The notes under the pieces: generated by a model
Databases searched by the model: none
What the model was told of the DNA's origin: nothing
Seen by the model: only the letters and a program-made list of their open reading frames with translations
Shown: positions 35,583 to 47,734 of the stretch, in pieces
How positions within the stretch are numbered: position 1 is the stretch's first letter
Layout of the letters: every line of letters starts with the position of its first letter
Position numbers and translations under genes: made by a program
Assembly: GCA_037952775.1 (NCBI GenBank)
Contig: JBANAY010000003.1
Location: 5,580,001 to 5,644,000, forward strand
DNA length: 64,000 bases
Direction of reading: 5' to 3'
Source: Clonostachys chloroleuca
Lineage: Eukaryota > Ascomycota > Sordariomycetes > Hypocreales > Bionectriaceae

Positions 35583-36809
35583 GGTGTGCAAATAAGGGTT
35601 TTGTGACGTGATCAAAGTAATATATTTCACCGTGTCCGGATAGAACAGAGAAGGCAGATCTAGCGGCCTAGGACGCTTCGTACATAAATACTCACCTCTC
35701 GGCCGACACCAAACCAACACCACATCAAAAGAGAGGCAATTTCATGTAAAAACGGGGCTCACAATGCATCATCATGCGAACTACAAATCCAATAAGACCT
35801 TTGTCAGAAGAAGGGGCAAGCCCCCATTCTACTGGAACACCAAGCTGGCGCCTCACGCTAGTCGTGATACAGGTGCGTGCTCTAGGGCTCCTTCGTTCTC
35901 CTGCTCTCGTTCTCCTGCCCCAAGATGATCCTATCGGATACCAGTAACTCAGACCTTGGTGGAGAGGTTTTTTGGGGCTCAACTCATAGGCACAGGTGGA
36001 AGTGGACCTGGCAACTAGATCAGGCCATTCGGATTACAAACATGCCTAGCAACGATCAAGCTTGCAAACCTCATCCCTGAGAAGCCGCCCGTAATGATTC
36101 AGCGGGACCACTCACCCGGGCCCGTGAATGCCGAACATATCCGACCTGAAGCATACCTTCCCAGTGTTCAAGTATTAGTGCGTAAGCAGAAGACGAAACT
36201 CGGTTAAGCAGGACGACAAAGGGGGTCCGATGGGGTTCTCAAAGCGATTCAACCCTGTTAGCGTCGCACTACAGCAGAAACTCTCGCCACTACATGTTGG
36301 TTTTCTTACGCTAGGACACATATCAGCTCCTCGTGTGATGGTGAGACGTGTGAGAAGCTCTGTCTTCCTATCTACACGCCTTATCCGCGCTGAGCTGGTT
36401 TTTTAGTTACAGGGACATGGTTCCAAGATGGCTTGAGACTATTTATACTCTTGGCTAATCGGTAGCCACGCTTGACTACCCGCCCCTTTGATTTCAATAG
36501 TTCATGCAACTAAGCCCAGAGGATCTACCAGCTTCCTGGACCAAAGGAAGCAGGGTCCCTTCAGCAGGATGAGGCGGAAATCGGTCACATCCCAACATTA
36601 TACTGGGTCACGCTTGACTCGAGATTCCCTTTTCACCTTCTCGATTGCGATTGACTTTTGATTAGCGTCGAGTGCGGCCCGCAGCCGCTTTCGAGGGCTG
36701 ACAAGATATTTCCCCCTGTTCTGTACCTCTTGTTGAATTTTCCCCTTGCTATCACATCTCATATGACTGAATGTTCCAAAGCCGCGACTTTCGATAAGGC
36801 TGGGTCAGC
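35583..36809. promoter_or_regulatory. Divergent intergenic region, 1.2 kb
   Basis: Separates the minus-strand hydrolase from the plus-strand rhodopsin-domain gene and should hold both promoters. It has several GC-rich patches (for example CCCGGGCCCG near 36116-36125). No gene supported. Confidence 0.45.
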
Positions 36810-38304
36810 ATGTCAACTCTCCCATCACCGCCCGACGGCATCGATCTTACGGCTGACAAGAGGCCTATGGTCATCGGGGCGTCGGTCGCCACCTGGATTC
36901 TCGCAGTGTTTGCCGTTCTGCTTCGCATCATCAGTCGGAGAATCAAGGGCCTCGATCTGTGGTACGATGACTGGCTAGTTGTTGCCGCCTTGGTGGGTGG
37001 TCTTTTCATCAATACTCTTCTATCACAGGATCTTAACAAAAGCATCGTAGATTCCGGCGGTCGTTCACGTCTCCGGGGTGGCGGGATATGGTCAGTGCAG
37101 CCCCTTTGACGCGACGATCTCTCTGCTAACATTCCAGCAGCTGTAAGTCGAGGAGTTGGCCAGCATGTCTGGGTAGCCAGCCCAGAAGGTACATATGCCT
37201 GGGCGATAGGACTGTTCATCGGCGAAATTTGCTACACCTTGACACTACTTCTTGTCAAGCTTGCCATTCTTGCCTTCTACTGGCGGTCCTTTAGCATCAA
37301 AAAATCTGTTAAGGTGATTATTTGGATTCTTGTCGCGACAACTTCTGGTTGGGCTTTCAGCCTGGTGAGGGAATATCATCTCCTGAGAAAGCTAACTCGA
37401 ATGTTACTAACTTGTCTACCTTGCTAAGCTCGTCGCAACGTTTCTTCAGTGCATACCGACCCGCGCGTTTTGGGAGCGATTCAACCCCTATAACCCCCTC
37501 CAGCCCTCCGAATACCATTGCGGCGTCGACTCGTTGCCTTTCTTTATTGGGAATGCTATTCCCAACATCGTAACCGATATCGTCATGATCATTCTGCCGA
37601 TTCCTTATATCTGGTCCTTGCAATTACCCGTCCAGCAAAAGTTGGCGCTGGGAGGTGTTTTCGTTGTTGGTATCTTGTACGTTGGCCAAAACAGAGAGAA
37701 ACAACAACTCGTGCGTAGGTTTGATCATTGCTAATATGGATGCAGTGTTACGGTTGTTTCTCTTGTACGATTAATACAGGTCATCAATCTCGATCTAACA
37801 AACGTGGACATTACTTGGAACTTTGCAAGTGTTGGAACGTGGACAATTGTCGAAGGCAATGTCGCCATTCTATGCGGTAAGCTTGGGTCGATCCACGCTG
37901 ACCACTTCTCAATCGCCTTAGCTAATCTCCGAGCTCATCCAGCCTGTCTCCCCTTCCTCAAACCAATCATCAATAAGATTACATATGGCAGATTCGGCTC
38001 AACCGCTGATAAGAGTGTCAATACTAAAGGCAGCTCAAAGCCAGAGCAACGACGGCAGGCCAGTGGTGCATGGGGGATGGACAAAAACTACGGCAACTCG
38101 ACAACCTATGTCAGGTCAAACAAAACGGACGAACGGCCTTTCACCAGGCTTGACGGCGACGAGTCAGATCAGGGTACTACCGGAAGATCGAATACGGATC
38201 TCGAACTACAGGATATGCGGCACGCAGACGGATCCCCAGATGGCATTATAGTGGTAAGGGACGTGATAATGGAGACCGAGCATAATCCTAAAAGCGTGTA
38301 TTAG
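36810..38304 (+). CDS. Rhodopsin-domain (Pth11-like) integral membrane protein, 396 aa
   Basis: Six exons: 36810-36992, 37051-37090 (40 nt), 37138-37364, 37429-37676, 37746-37876 and 37943-38304; all phases agree. It has the fungal rhodopsin-domain (PF20684) layout of seven helices: an N-terminal helix after PMVIGASVATW, then DLWYDDWLVVAALIP, the conserved GVGQHVW loop, KLAILAFYWRSF, the CGVDSLPFFIGNAIPNIVTD segment, DITWNFASVGTWTIVEGNVAILCACLP, and a polar cytoplasmic tail rich in Asp/Ser/Thr. Members include Pth11-type receptors, but most are uncharacterised. The loop lacks the long cysteine-rich CFEM region of true Pth11. Ligand unknown. The short exon 2 is inferred from splice signals and membrane-helix continuity. 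Confidence 0.87.
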
Positions 38305-40787
38305 TGCATGCGACACCGGCTAAGAACAGTGGAAATTAATGGCATTCTTCAACTTACTACTATATCATGTCACCCATCAAACATCACTAGTTTTTTGAGG
38401 CATCGGTGAACTACCCTCGAACCCGAATCCGGCACGATTCGTATAAGTCGGCTTCCAATCTGCATCTTCAGCAGAAACCCCGCGCGCGCGCAGGCCGTCC
38501 GGCAACAGTCGCTCACAGCTCCATCCTCGTCGCGGTTTTGGCATTGGCCTCCGAGACCTTTCGTCGCCAGCTATGGGAAACCCTTGGCTAAGGTTCCTAT
38601 GGTGGTTGACTGATGGTGTCTACGAGCTTTTCACCATTCACGAGCACCAATTTGGACAGTCTTCATGAATAAGCTGTCTGGTTCATCTTTTACTAGACTA
38701 ATATACGGGCTATATGTTTCTGGAGGATGAATTCTCTTCTGCCTACTTGGCGGGTCAAAGAAGTTGACCACTCTCGCGTATGCCAAGTCTTCTTCGGGGA
38801 CAGCCGTGAGGGGAGACAGGGAATTATTGATGGCATTGCACCCTTGACTTGAAAGGTGGTCAGTGATCGGATGCCTTAAAGCCGGCTCGGTAAGAAGCTA
38901 CTCCAATCAGAATATTAAGATGACTGTCAAACAACTTTGCAGTAAGGTATTATGTTTTCTTGCCATTTTCAAGAGCAAATGCGAGCACAGAGAGAAGTGA
39001 TTGCTTGAAGGACGTGCTGCAGGCTCGACATGGGAGAGCTTACGGCATAGCAGTATCCTGCTTGAGTTGATTACGGTGAGTTATCAATTTCTCCCCCCGA
39101 CCAAATCAACATCCTAGATATTCATGAAATGGGGTGAAACCCAGCACAATAAATCACGCCGACCCCGTGCCTCACCAACACTGTTCATCCAAGCTATGAC
39201 TCCGCTGGGCTTATGGCAATGGGCAACATATGATAGCTTGAGCAAAAGGTTGACTAGAGAATGACATTTTTTAAAGACGTCTGCAGACATATTTACTGTC
39301 TTGCTCAATAACAGATATGATACAAAGCTTTCTTCGGCCTCAATATGTTGCTATGGGAGTGTTTACCTTTGGTTTATTTAGCAAATTATATGCACGGTTT
39401 CACATACATGAAGCTATGCAAAAGACAGGACTTCCTTGTACTACTACCTAGCCCAAAGCCTCAACTTGAGCAACGCCGATATATCCAAAGTCCCCTCCAA
39501 CACATCCTTGCAAGTAAGAGAGGATCTCACTTTCGTAATTCAAGAGTCTTCACTGCCTAGAAATAGCACCCTTTCAATTTGGACAGCAGTTGAATCTAAA
39601 GAAGGATGTCGTTTTGAAAATCGTGGGTTTTGCCTTTCTTCTTGGTAAGCTGAGGCTCATTCTTGGCCATTAATCAGCTCCACGCTCTGCCCGCTTTGAT
39701 ATCCATCACATGCCATTACAGCTTCATATACGCGGCAGGTTTATCACGCTTTCTTCTTAGTCGTTGATTCTTCTAATAGATATCAAATTCCATCAAGTAT
39801 CCGATCTTTATAAGGTCCTCTTTAGCAAGTTGGGGCCCGATATCTGCATTGCTCGACATGACTGTTCGAATTCCCCATATTCTCCGCTTCCGCTTTCCTT
39901 ATATTCCCTCTGCATGCCCAAATGACTTCGCCATCGACATAATACAAGATTGTAGGTTTGCCTCTTTTTCGGTGGCTGCGAGGGGGACATCACTTCTCAT
40001 GGTATTGGTTAGCTGTCAAAAGCAACCTCACCACAACTGGACAATCGGATGACTTTACCTAGATGATCATTTGAGTAATCATTCAGCAACACCTGCTTTA
40101 GAATAATTCTAGTCTCTAATAGCTGTCAGTGCTGGACCTGCACGAGCGGGCCCTAAGTTTAAGGTTTGACTTTGAGACACACCCTTGCGCGCGTCCTTCC
40201 AGGGTGATGCTGGCAACAATCGTGTGGCGACGATGGGGCATTGGCAAGTGGGTGAAATAAAACATGACATGTCGAGACAGTTCAGCGTTGGATTTCAATA
40301 CAATATCAGAATAGTTAATCTAGCACTAAATATAATATCAAACGAAATATTATAGAATAGTTTATTAGTTTCTTGTTGTTGTGTTTAGTTAAGAATGAGG
40401 TCCCTACCTTGTGCAAAAAGAGCTTTGGTGTGCGCCATGTTTTACTTCACCCACTTGGTTGGCTACGCACAACGTCGGACTCTCTGAATATACAAATCCA
40501 ACAGAAACTCTTTCTTTGCATTCTCCTTCTCTCTCGTTTCCAGCTTAATAATAAATATTGAAAGGTTTACGCAGTTATTACTTTAGGCACCTAAAGTGTC
40601 TAGCGTTCACTCGTGTTGGTGTGCGTGTTGCAGCAAGAAGTAGCGTAGCTAAGTATATTGAATTTTAAGCTCATTAAACAATAATATTGGTCTGATGGCG
40701 AAATAACCACTTGTTGCATAAGAATGTCAAAATGTCCCACTTTCCCACACGGGCCTGACTTCAATGTCGTACGAAACAGTCGGGTGC
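38305..40787. other. Long gene-free region, 2.5 kb
   Basis: The largest gap in the window. It is AT-rich, especially 40290-40700, with only short open frames (such as 39345-39648) lacking motifs or splice support. It could be an eroded mobile element or long UTRs, but I recognise no element. Confidence 0.45.
40580..40597. repeat. Short perfect inverted repeat
   Basis: ACTTTAGG and CCTAAAGT flank a 2-base centre in an AT-rich gene-free stretch. It may be an operator-like palindrome, a terminator stem or chance. Confidence 0.5.
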
Positions 40788-41710
40788 TTAGTAGGGGGTC
40801 TGGCCGATGCTACGCATAAATGTCAATACTTGATGTGTCCCAAATGATGTGGTAGGATTTCAAGAATCTGAACTTACAAGTTACCGGGGGAGAGTAACGG
40901 ACAACAACCCAGTTGGTTCCGTCAGCGGCCTTGGCAACAGCCATGCCAACCTTGGTGGTAGACTTCCACACAGCTTGGGCTGTAGTTGATTGCTGGTTAG
41001 CTACCTGTGCATTCATATTTTCCAACAAAGGAAGACTCACTGTAGTGTCCGAAGGCGCCGAAGTTGCTGCCATCAATGACCTGTCCACTGTAAAGGCTCT
41101 TCTCGGAGAGGAAGGAGTTGATGGCGTTGAGGAAGGGAGAGCCGTTGTCGGACTGCATGTACAGGTTCTCGCCCTGGCCGGAGCCGCTGGAGTGGGTGAG
41201 GGAGGCCAGCGTGGCAATGGTGTTGGCCCACGACTGGGCATCGGAGGAGAGGGAGTCGTCCCAGGTCAGGGGAGAGTTGCCGACGGCAGCGCGAGCGGCA
41301 TTGTGGGCATCGAGGGCCTTCTGCTGGTCGTCGGAGAGGTTGCCAGTTGAGGGCTGGGATGGTGCGCTGGTCTGGGTAGCAACTGCGGCGGCAGAGGTGG
41401 CGACCTTGGTAACGAGAGTCGTGGTGGGTGCGGCAGCGGCAACGACAGCGGGGACCGTCGTTGGGACGGAGACTGATGTCGGTGCAGGGGCGACTGCGGG
41501 CTCGGGGACCTTCTGGACCGGTTCGGGCTGCTTCTGCTCGGTGTCCTTGTCCTTGTTACCGCCGGTGTAATCGACCTTGGTCCAGTCGACACTGGAGTAA
41601 TCAATCTTGGTCCAGTCAACGCCAGAGAGGTCGAGGTCACCCCGAGGGGCAATAACACCGGCGGCGGCGTTGGCCACAAGTGTGGAGAGGGCGAAGGCAG
41701 CGAAACGCAT
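40788..41710 (-). CDS. Secreted CAP/PR-1 (Pry-like) protein, one-base frameshift
   Basis: Three exons: 41710-41041, 40979-40878 and 40809-40788. A signal peptide (MRFAAFALSTLVANAAAG) is followed by a short repeat (VDWTKIDY, VDWTKVDY), an Ala/Pro/Thr-rich linker, and a CAP domain: ALDAHNAARAAVG, LTWDDSLSSDAQSWAN, the HSSGSGQGENLY block, and GHYTQAVWKST formed across the first intron. CAP proteins of the Pry type bind sterols or lipids outside the cell. At the C5 run 40886-40890 (minus strand) one base appears to be missing: with six Cs the ending is RYSPPGN spliced to FIGQTPY, the standard fungal CAP end (264 aa). As read, the frame changes after SPP. An in-frame ATG at 41752 would precede the signal peptide and is less likely to be used. 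Confidence 0.85.
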
Positions 41711-43589
41711 CTTGGGCAAACGAATTCGAGATAATTGAGCGGAGGCGGTCACCAGGACTGTTGCTGAGAAAGAATGGTCAAAGGTAAAAGGTCAACGATC
41801 AACGATCAAAAGAGTGATTTCGATGATAACGATCGATTTGTCAAGGGAACGACTGTGAGCTTGGGAAGGAATGACAAGCTGCAAACTGGTAGTATGGGGA
41901 AGAAGAAGGCAGAGAAGGTCGATCGAGCGGGTGAGAGCGTCACCAACCTTTAATATTGGTGTGCTGGACTACATGAATACGGGCAATCATGCAGCCAACG
42001 TGCATCCATTGGGCCAGGGGCCATGGTGAAGAAGGAGATGAACAGACGCCACGAGCAGGGAAGTTCGGTAGGGTGGATCGTGGTGCCTGTTTCACACAGG
42101 CACTAGTTGGCCGGACAGAGGAAAAGCAGGGGCCGAGGGAGTTCTGCGCTCGTAATGGCGGGTGGAAGCATGCTCTTGGCGGCTGGTGGTGAGCTGTTGC
42201 TTGCCGCCAAGGTCACATCCTGGGTGCCACCCCCTGAGATAATTGGGGCACGACGAGCAGATCAAGCGCTAACAATGGCAGTGCAAAGGTCTGTTGGCTG
42301 TTGGCAGCCCCCAGAATGCCTGCTTGCATCAATCCAATTTCGAGACGTGTTGGTCCTCTGTTGGACGCAGAGACACCCTCCGGCCTCTCCTGTCCAGGAC
42401 AACAGGAGGCAGGGCAAGGAAAGGGAGACAGGAGAAGACATATGACCGGGAGGATTTAGAGTGGGAGGGAGCCTGAACACGACCTGCCAGGCCAGTCCAC
42501 TTTTTAACCAGCTATTTAGGCGCTTTGGGCAACGATTGTCGTCTTGGTGCCATCCAATCAGCAGCTCCAGACTGCTGGTGATGCACAAGAGCTTACCCCA
42601 TCATGCCGCGGTACCTGCATATCTGTTGCGCTATTGCAAATCTTTGGCGGGTAATAACTCAGTGGCGACATACTACTGCATTAATTGTGCGGCAGATGTA
42701 TATTCGTTTGGGTATTCACGTTCTTAGTGATCTCTTCGGACGCGTCGGTAGGTGGTGGGGAAGCCCCAACAAGGTCTCACCAGCAACCAAACAATTACTC
42801 TGGTTGTTGTGAGATGAAAAATAAATTCCATGCTGGGAGCATCTAACTGAAATCTCTGGACGTGACTGCCGCTTCCGAGCGCCCGCACAAAGCAATGTTA
42901 TTAACAAAAGCCGTATCCTCCGCTCGGCCCGGCAAGAATATTGATGTCTGGTACAGGATAGCACCAGCATTATACAGGGAGCATCAGCATGGAGATGGCC
43001 AAGCTTTTTCTCTCCACGGCCGGGTGATGTGAGACTTTTATTTTTCACCACTTTTCTCAATGTCGTCGCCGATTTGGAATGATTTTCACAGCTCAACCCT
43101 GTTTATTAGCTTGCCAAGCGATCGCTTCGCCTTTGAAAATATCTCACCTCCAGGATCCGACTGCCACGTTGATCTGCGATGATCCTCTAGCGTAAACTGA
43201 TGGGTCAGCAGCCAATAGGAAATGAGGTGGTGAAGTGTTAAAGCGTCATCCCTGTGAGCCATTCGATAACAACGGAGTGGGAAAATGGAGACCTTGGGAG
43301 AAACGAATCTGGATAGCAGCTGAAGTCGCTCCAGGGAAAACGTTCTGAGCTGTGGGTCACTCGAGACGTGGCAGATGGATGATTCCTACACGAGTACAAT
43401 GATCCTGGCTTCTGGAAGCCCTCTGCCGGGTTAGTGTTTCGTCGCGTTGTGTGCGCCTGATAAAAATATGATGTCCCAACTGGATATGATGGAAGAGTGA
43501 CTTGATGGCAGTGAATATGAGGGACTGGAATAGCCATTGCATGCACTATTGATTGGGAAAAGATATCTGGTGAGCTGCCGCTTCTGCAT
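41711..43589. other. Intergenic, 1.9 kb
   Basis: Upstream of the minus-strand CAP gene and downstream of the minus-strand Sec14-like gene. Short open frames on both strands (for example 42107-42445) carry no motif. The first few hundred bases should be the CAP promoter. Confidence 0.45.
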
Positions 43590-44830
43590 TCATTGTTTTG
43601 CGCCCATGAAATCCACTTCTCCAGTCCTGCCTACAACTCCCGCTCTATGGTAATAAGTCGTCGCCCTAATGTAAGGATCGAGTCTCCAGTAGTTTAGACG
43701 CAGCTTCTCAGCCAGCTCATCTCGCTTTGCATATAGACTCTTCGCCTTGGGTGTATCGGGATGGAGAGCCAGCCATTCTGCGGTGTGGGCTTCAAATTGG
43801 TTTGCTAGATTGTCGCGGTCCTCCTGAATCGGGGCCTTTTCCTCCTCCTTCCCGAGAAGATGGTCATCTCCGTGACTAGGCTCGATATAGTTGTACTCCC
43901 ATTCATCATTGCCACCATACTCGGTCTGTAGGTTGTCCTTGTCGATGTGCTCGTGCAACTCGGACTCGTTGCGGGTGAATGTGACCTTGGCTGCTACAAC
44001 GGGGTCTAGCCAACCCTTGACAATTCTCCAGACCCCTAGCTTCATGTCAGAAAGAGTGAACCCAAATCAGATGGAGTCTCGGACCAGAACGTACCCCAGA
44101 AAACAAAAGGAGAATTATGGATGATGATGGCGCCGAGCGTCTCTGGGTATCTCGCCTCGAAGACGTGCGTTAGGAACTTGGAAATCTCGAAGTCCATGTT
44201 CTTTAGACCGAAACCTGTCATATCGAAGAACAGACATGCTTTGTCCTTGGGGTGCTTTACTAAAATCCTGATGCTCTCGATATTATGGAGGATGTAGTTC
44301 TGCAACGCTTTGGTTGTTTGCATGTTTGGGTCATGTAGCCTAGCTTTGACGACGTAGACTGGGCGCTGCTGCTTGTCAACTCCTCTTACGTAGCTCTTTC
44401 CGGACCGATATTGATGCAGGAACCCCTTATCATCTTCTGAGAGCGCCTGTTTCAACGCAACAGATTCGCCGCCCGCAATGATGTGCTCGTCAATCTTGAC
44501 TTCCTCGCGCCAGTTCATATCCGAGACCATCATTTCAATGGCCTTTTCCACGTCCCACTTGCGGGCCCGAAGGAATCGGAGCAGAATGGAATCAGGATGG
44601 TCCAGCAGGATGATCCTCCAGAGGCTGTTTCTGAACAGTTCAGACGGGACGCTGGCCAGGTGCTGCTGGAACTCGTCGCTCCGATGAGGGGTCTCGCCCC
44701 AGGCACCCACATCATTGCTGGCGTGCGAGGTGTCGCAGAGGCGCAGAATGTGCGCCCATGCCTGTTGGAGTTTGCGCTCCTCTTCAACTGTCAGGTTTCC
44801 CAGTTCTCCCGTTGGGCGATCTGTGGTCAT
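43590..44830 (-). CDS. Sec14-like CRAL-TRIO lipid-transfer protein, 393 aa
   Basis: Two exons: 44830-44095 and 44035-43590; the 59-nt intron joins PFVFW to GVWRIVKGW. The CRAL-TRIO N-terminal helices show SILLRFLRARKWDVEKAIEMM. The lipid-binding CRAL-TRIO domain follows (VRGVDKQQRPVYVVKARLH, CLFFDMTGFGLKNMDF, YPETLGAIIIHNSPF, GWLDPVVAAKVTF). The pattern is closest to the yeast Csr1/Sfh2 group, which moves phosphatidylinositol or squalene-like lipids between membranes. An acidic helical tail extends beyond the domain. The protein should be cytosolic and membrane-associated. Same strand as the upstream regulator gene, about 0.7 kb apart. Confidence 0.92.
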
Positions 44831-45542
44831 GATGGGTAAATGCGACGCGACGATGCGACGCGGCTATGCAGTGCTGGGTCCAGCGCCGTACGGCTACACA
44901 CGCGACTCGCCTAGAGCAGACGATGAGAGGGTTTGGACTAGAGATAAATTGGCCAGGTTAGCACCATTGATGAGTGGACAGCTCAGCAGTGAGCGATGAG
45001 TTGCATTGGGGGCGGTGAGGTAGCGCTCCACGATGTCGCGTGCCGCACACTTGATACGAAGAGGGAGGTGAGAAGAGGGAGAAGGATGGGCAAATGTGAA
45101 TCGGCTGGAGGATTGTTCATCCAGCAATCCTACAGACTCACTTAGACGAGGCCGGCGACCCAGGGTGCCCTCAGGTACGCGACACGTTCAATCGCAGGCG
45201 ATCTCGTGCTTACGAAATCAAATGACGATGATGATTCAATTGGCACTGGAGCAGGCTGACGGAAAATATTTCAACCCTTGCTGCTGGACCCCGCATTATA
45301 ATAATAAAGGGGCAACGACCCCTCAGACACCGCAATTGGGTGCAAAAATGCCGATGTCCAGCTCGATGCCAATCGTAGGGAAAAGCGGAGATTTCGGTCA
45401 ACCTCAAGATGCATCTCGCAGAAAAAAAGGGTCTCAAAGTTAGAGGAGTCGATTGTCAATTCAAGAGCTGTGCTTCTAGTCTGTCTGTGAATTCTGCTCC
45501 AACACCACACCACTGACGACAACAGAGATATGGTTGGCTCGA
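44831..45542. other. Intergenic, 0.7 kb
   Basis: Between two minus-strand genes; should contain the promoter of the Sec14-like gene. Nothing else supported. Confidence 0.5.
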
Positions 45543-46887
45543 TCAGATGACCCTGCCAGCCGCGGCTTTCCTCGCCTCCGTCGCGGCATTCGAAATATTT
45601 GTGAGATTCTGGAAATCTGCCTCTACTCTGCCCAGGTCTGCCGGCGCGCTGCTCATGGCTAAACTCACCACGACCTTCAAGACGCCATGTAACAGCAACG
45701 TAAATATCGCGCCAAACTTCAACCCCACAGGCATCTTGTGGGCATACATAATGGTCCTCAGTGATTGGGTATACACCCAGTCCCAGGACTCGAGACGGGC
45801 GAGGATGTGAGCCTTGGAGACCTCCAAGTCTTTGACCTGGCGAGATGTCTGCATGCGGGAGACTTGGTCCAGGAACTGCAACACCTGCGACGAGAGCGCG
45901 GCCAGCTCCCCGCGAGACTGTTCTTGTAATGAGGTATCGAAGAGGCCTGTGTCAGTGTCGGATGCCCTATTGATTGGCATCGGCTTGACATCAGGGCGGC
46001 CCGAAGCGAACAGTTTGATCAGGAAACAGTCCAGAGCAGGAAGGGGCACGTTGTTGCACGGCTCGAGCTGGCCATTTGGATTTACCGTGGGACGTGCGCG
46101 GTGCTGATGCATGATACGGAGCCCGTATATGAAGTGCCTCATGCCAGCAGTGTAGTTGCCGAGCATCGTCTCTATACTAATGAACATTTGGCAGCACAAC
46201 AGCGCCGCACAAACGGACTGATGGGTTGGGCTGGTTCCCAGGCGGGACGCGAGGCTTGTGACTGACGTGTTGTAGGCATGTAAGCCGTGATGAATACGTA
46301 TGAGCCCGCCATTCCCGTCGTTATGGCTGTAGTGCTGTTGCCGCGCATTAAATTCATGGTGTAGAGATCGGAGAGAAACAAGAGCGTGTCGGATGGCTGG
46401 ATCCGATAGCTTAGCGAGTATAGCGCGGGCCTCGGCGTGATAAGCGATATTGTGACGATAGTATTTGGCATGGAAGCTGTTTGCTAGGCTGTTGATCTCG
46501 TCAACTGAAACAACGGAAGCTCCCGGCTGGTATATGGACGGGGACGCAGGCGGCGAGCTCTCAGCCGTGACTGTTGGTGGCGATGGCCCGATAGTTACGA
46601 CTTGAAATATGGATGTGTAACCATCGCAGACGCGGCCGGTAGACAGGCAACGGTTGCATGACGGCTTTGCCTCATCGCATTTCACTCTCCTGACCCTACC
46701 TCAATGTCAGCCTCTTGACCCAAATGATAGGTAGTTCACCATCGCGGTCAAGTCCAGGTTCGCCACACGCCCAGCTTCGGCCCCGAACTAGCTCACCTGC
46801 ACGTATGGCAGCCCGTCTTTGTCTTTGGCCGGAATCTCCGCTTGGCGTTTGGCCGTGGCTTGCAGGGCTCACCAGAGTGGAGGCCAT
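45543..46887 (-). CDS. Zn(II)2Cys6 transcription factor, about 414 aa, frameshift near start
   Basis: Two exons: 46887-46797 and 46695-45543. The intron lies within the zinc cluster: exon 1 ends TKTGCHTCR and exon 2 starts VRRVKCDEAKPSCNRC, completing C-x2-C-x6-C-x6-C-x2-C-x6-C. The ATG at 46885-46887 (MASTLVSPASH) is one frame off the cluster. One base seems to be missing at about 46843-46845, after which RRFRPKTKTGC is read. In the cluster frame an upstream TGA and no ATG are found, and a 32-nt intron is too short to be credible. The C-terminal part is helical with the usual middle segment (TSPTHQSVCAALLCCQMFISIE, named here only by position) and ends AAAGRVI. Targets unknown. Confidence 0.8.
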
Positions 46888-47734
46888 CTTGAGTTGTCTC
46901 CATTGACCAAGGTAGGTAGAATGCCTGGTTCATCAAAGGAAAGGAACGCTAGTCGGTACACTCTTGCTGCGGGACCGTCGGATTGGGATATTTAAACGAT
47001 CAATTGTATTCATAGGATGGAAATCGTCAAGGTGATATTCAAAGCCTCTGTCTATGAAATACGCATGGATCGAGGACGCTGACACCAGAAAGGATGCCGC
47101 TCTATCCAGGGCCACATCAAACTAGACTGGTTTGGGGAGAGCGAACGACACAGCCAATCAAGACCGGAATTTTGGCCCCCAAGCGCTGACATGAATTGAT
47201 GAGTCGGTGGATTTAGGATTGAAATCAGCGCCATGGCCGTATAAGCGAGGGTTGCATCATTGACTCTAACTTAGATCGTAGGGTTGGAACGATGCCATCA
47301 ATCACGACTGGCCACGCAAACACGGTACGGAGCTATAATCCCATGCTGTAATGAAGGAATAAGCCCAGTGTATAGTTATTTTCAATTGGAACTTGGAACT
47401 TTCTTTGGCTTAGGTGACTGTTAGATTAGCATCTTGCATTACTAGACTGTATCAGGAGTGTTGAACGGTAAAGCCCTTGACCGAGCTGTGACGACAGAAT
47501 TGTTGAGAATGGCATTGCACCTTTTCTCGGTGCTCATCTAAAGGAAGCATAGCGGAGGGGAATGGGTGGTGCCACCAGTAATTGCAATACAGACCAGTAT
47601 TTAAAAGGTCCATCGCCAACTTCTTGTGACTCTTGTGGCAGCCATCAAATTCTGATCATGCTCCTCAACGTAACCTGGTATTTCAGCTGCACATCAATCT
47701 CTTTCGTTGCTACTCCGAAAAAGCATTTAGAAAT
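46888..47734. promoter_or_regulatory. Divergent intergenic region, 0.85 kb
   Basis: Between a minus-strand regulator and a plus-strand secreted protein gene. The plus-strand frame is open from 47633, but the first ATG followed by a signal peptide is at 47735. No specific sites chosen. Confidence 0.45.

Noticed and set aside
39345..39648. Two overlapping plus-strand frames of about 70 codons
   Set aside because: No start context, domain or splice-supported extension; composition matches the surrounding AT-rich DNA.
40913..41570. Long plus-strand frames opposite the CAP gene
   Set aside because: GC-rich linker coding sequence opens antisense frames; the CAP domain, signal peptide and introns are on the minus strand.
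46856..46872. A 32-nt intron to explain the frame change in the regulator at 45543-46887
   Set aside because: Its length is below that of credible fungal introns and its acceptor is poor; a missing base is simpler.
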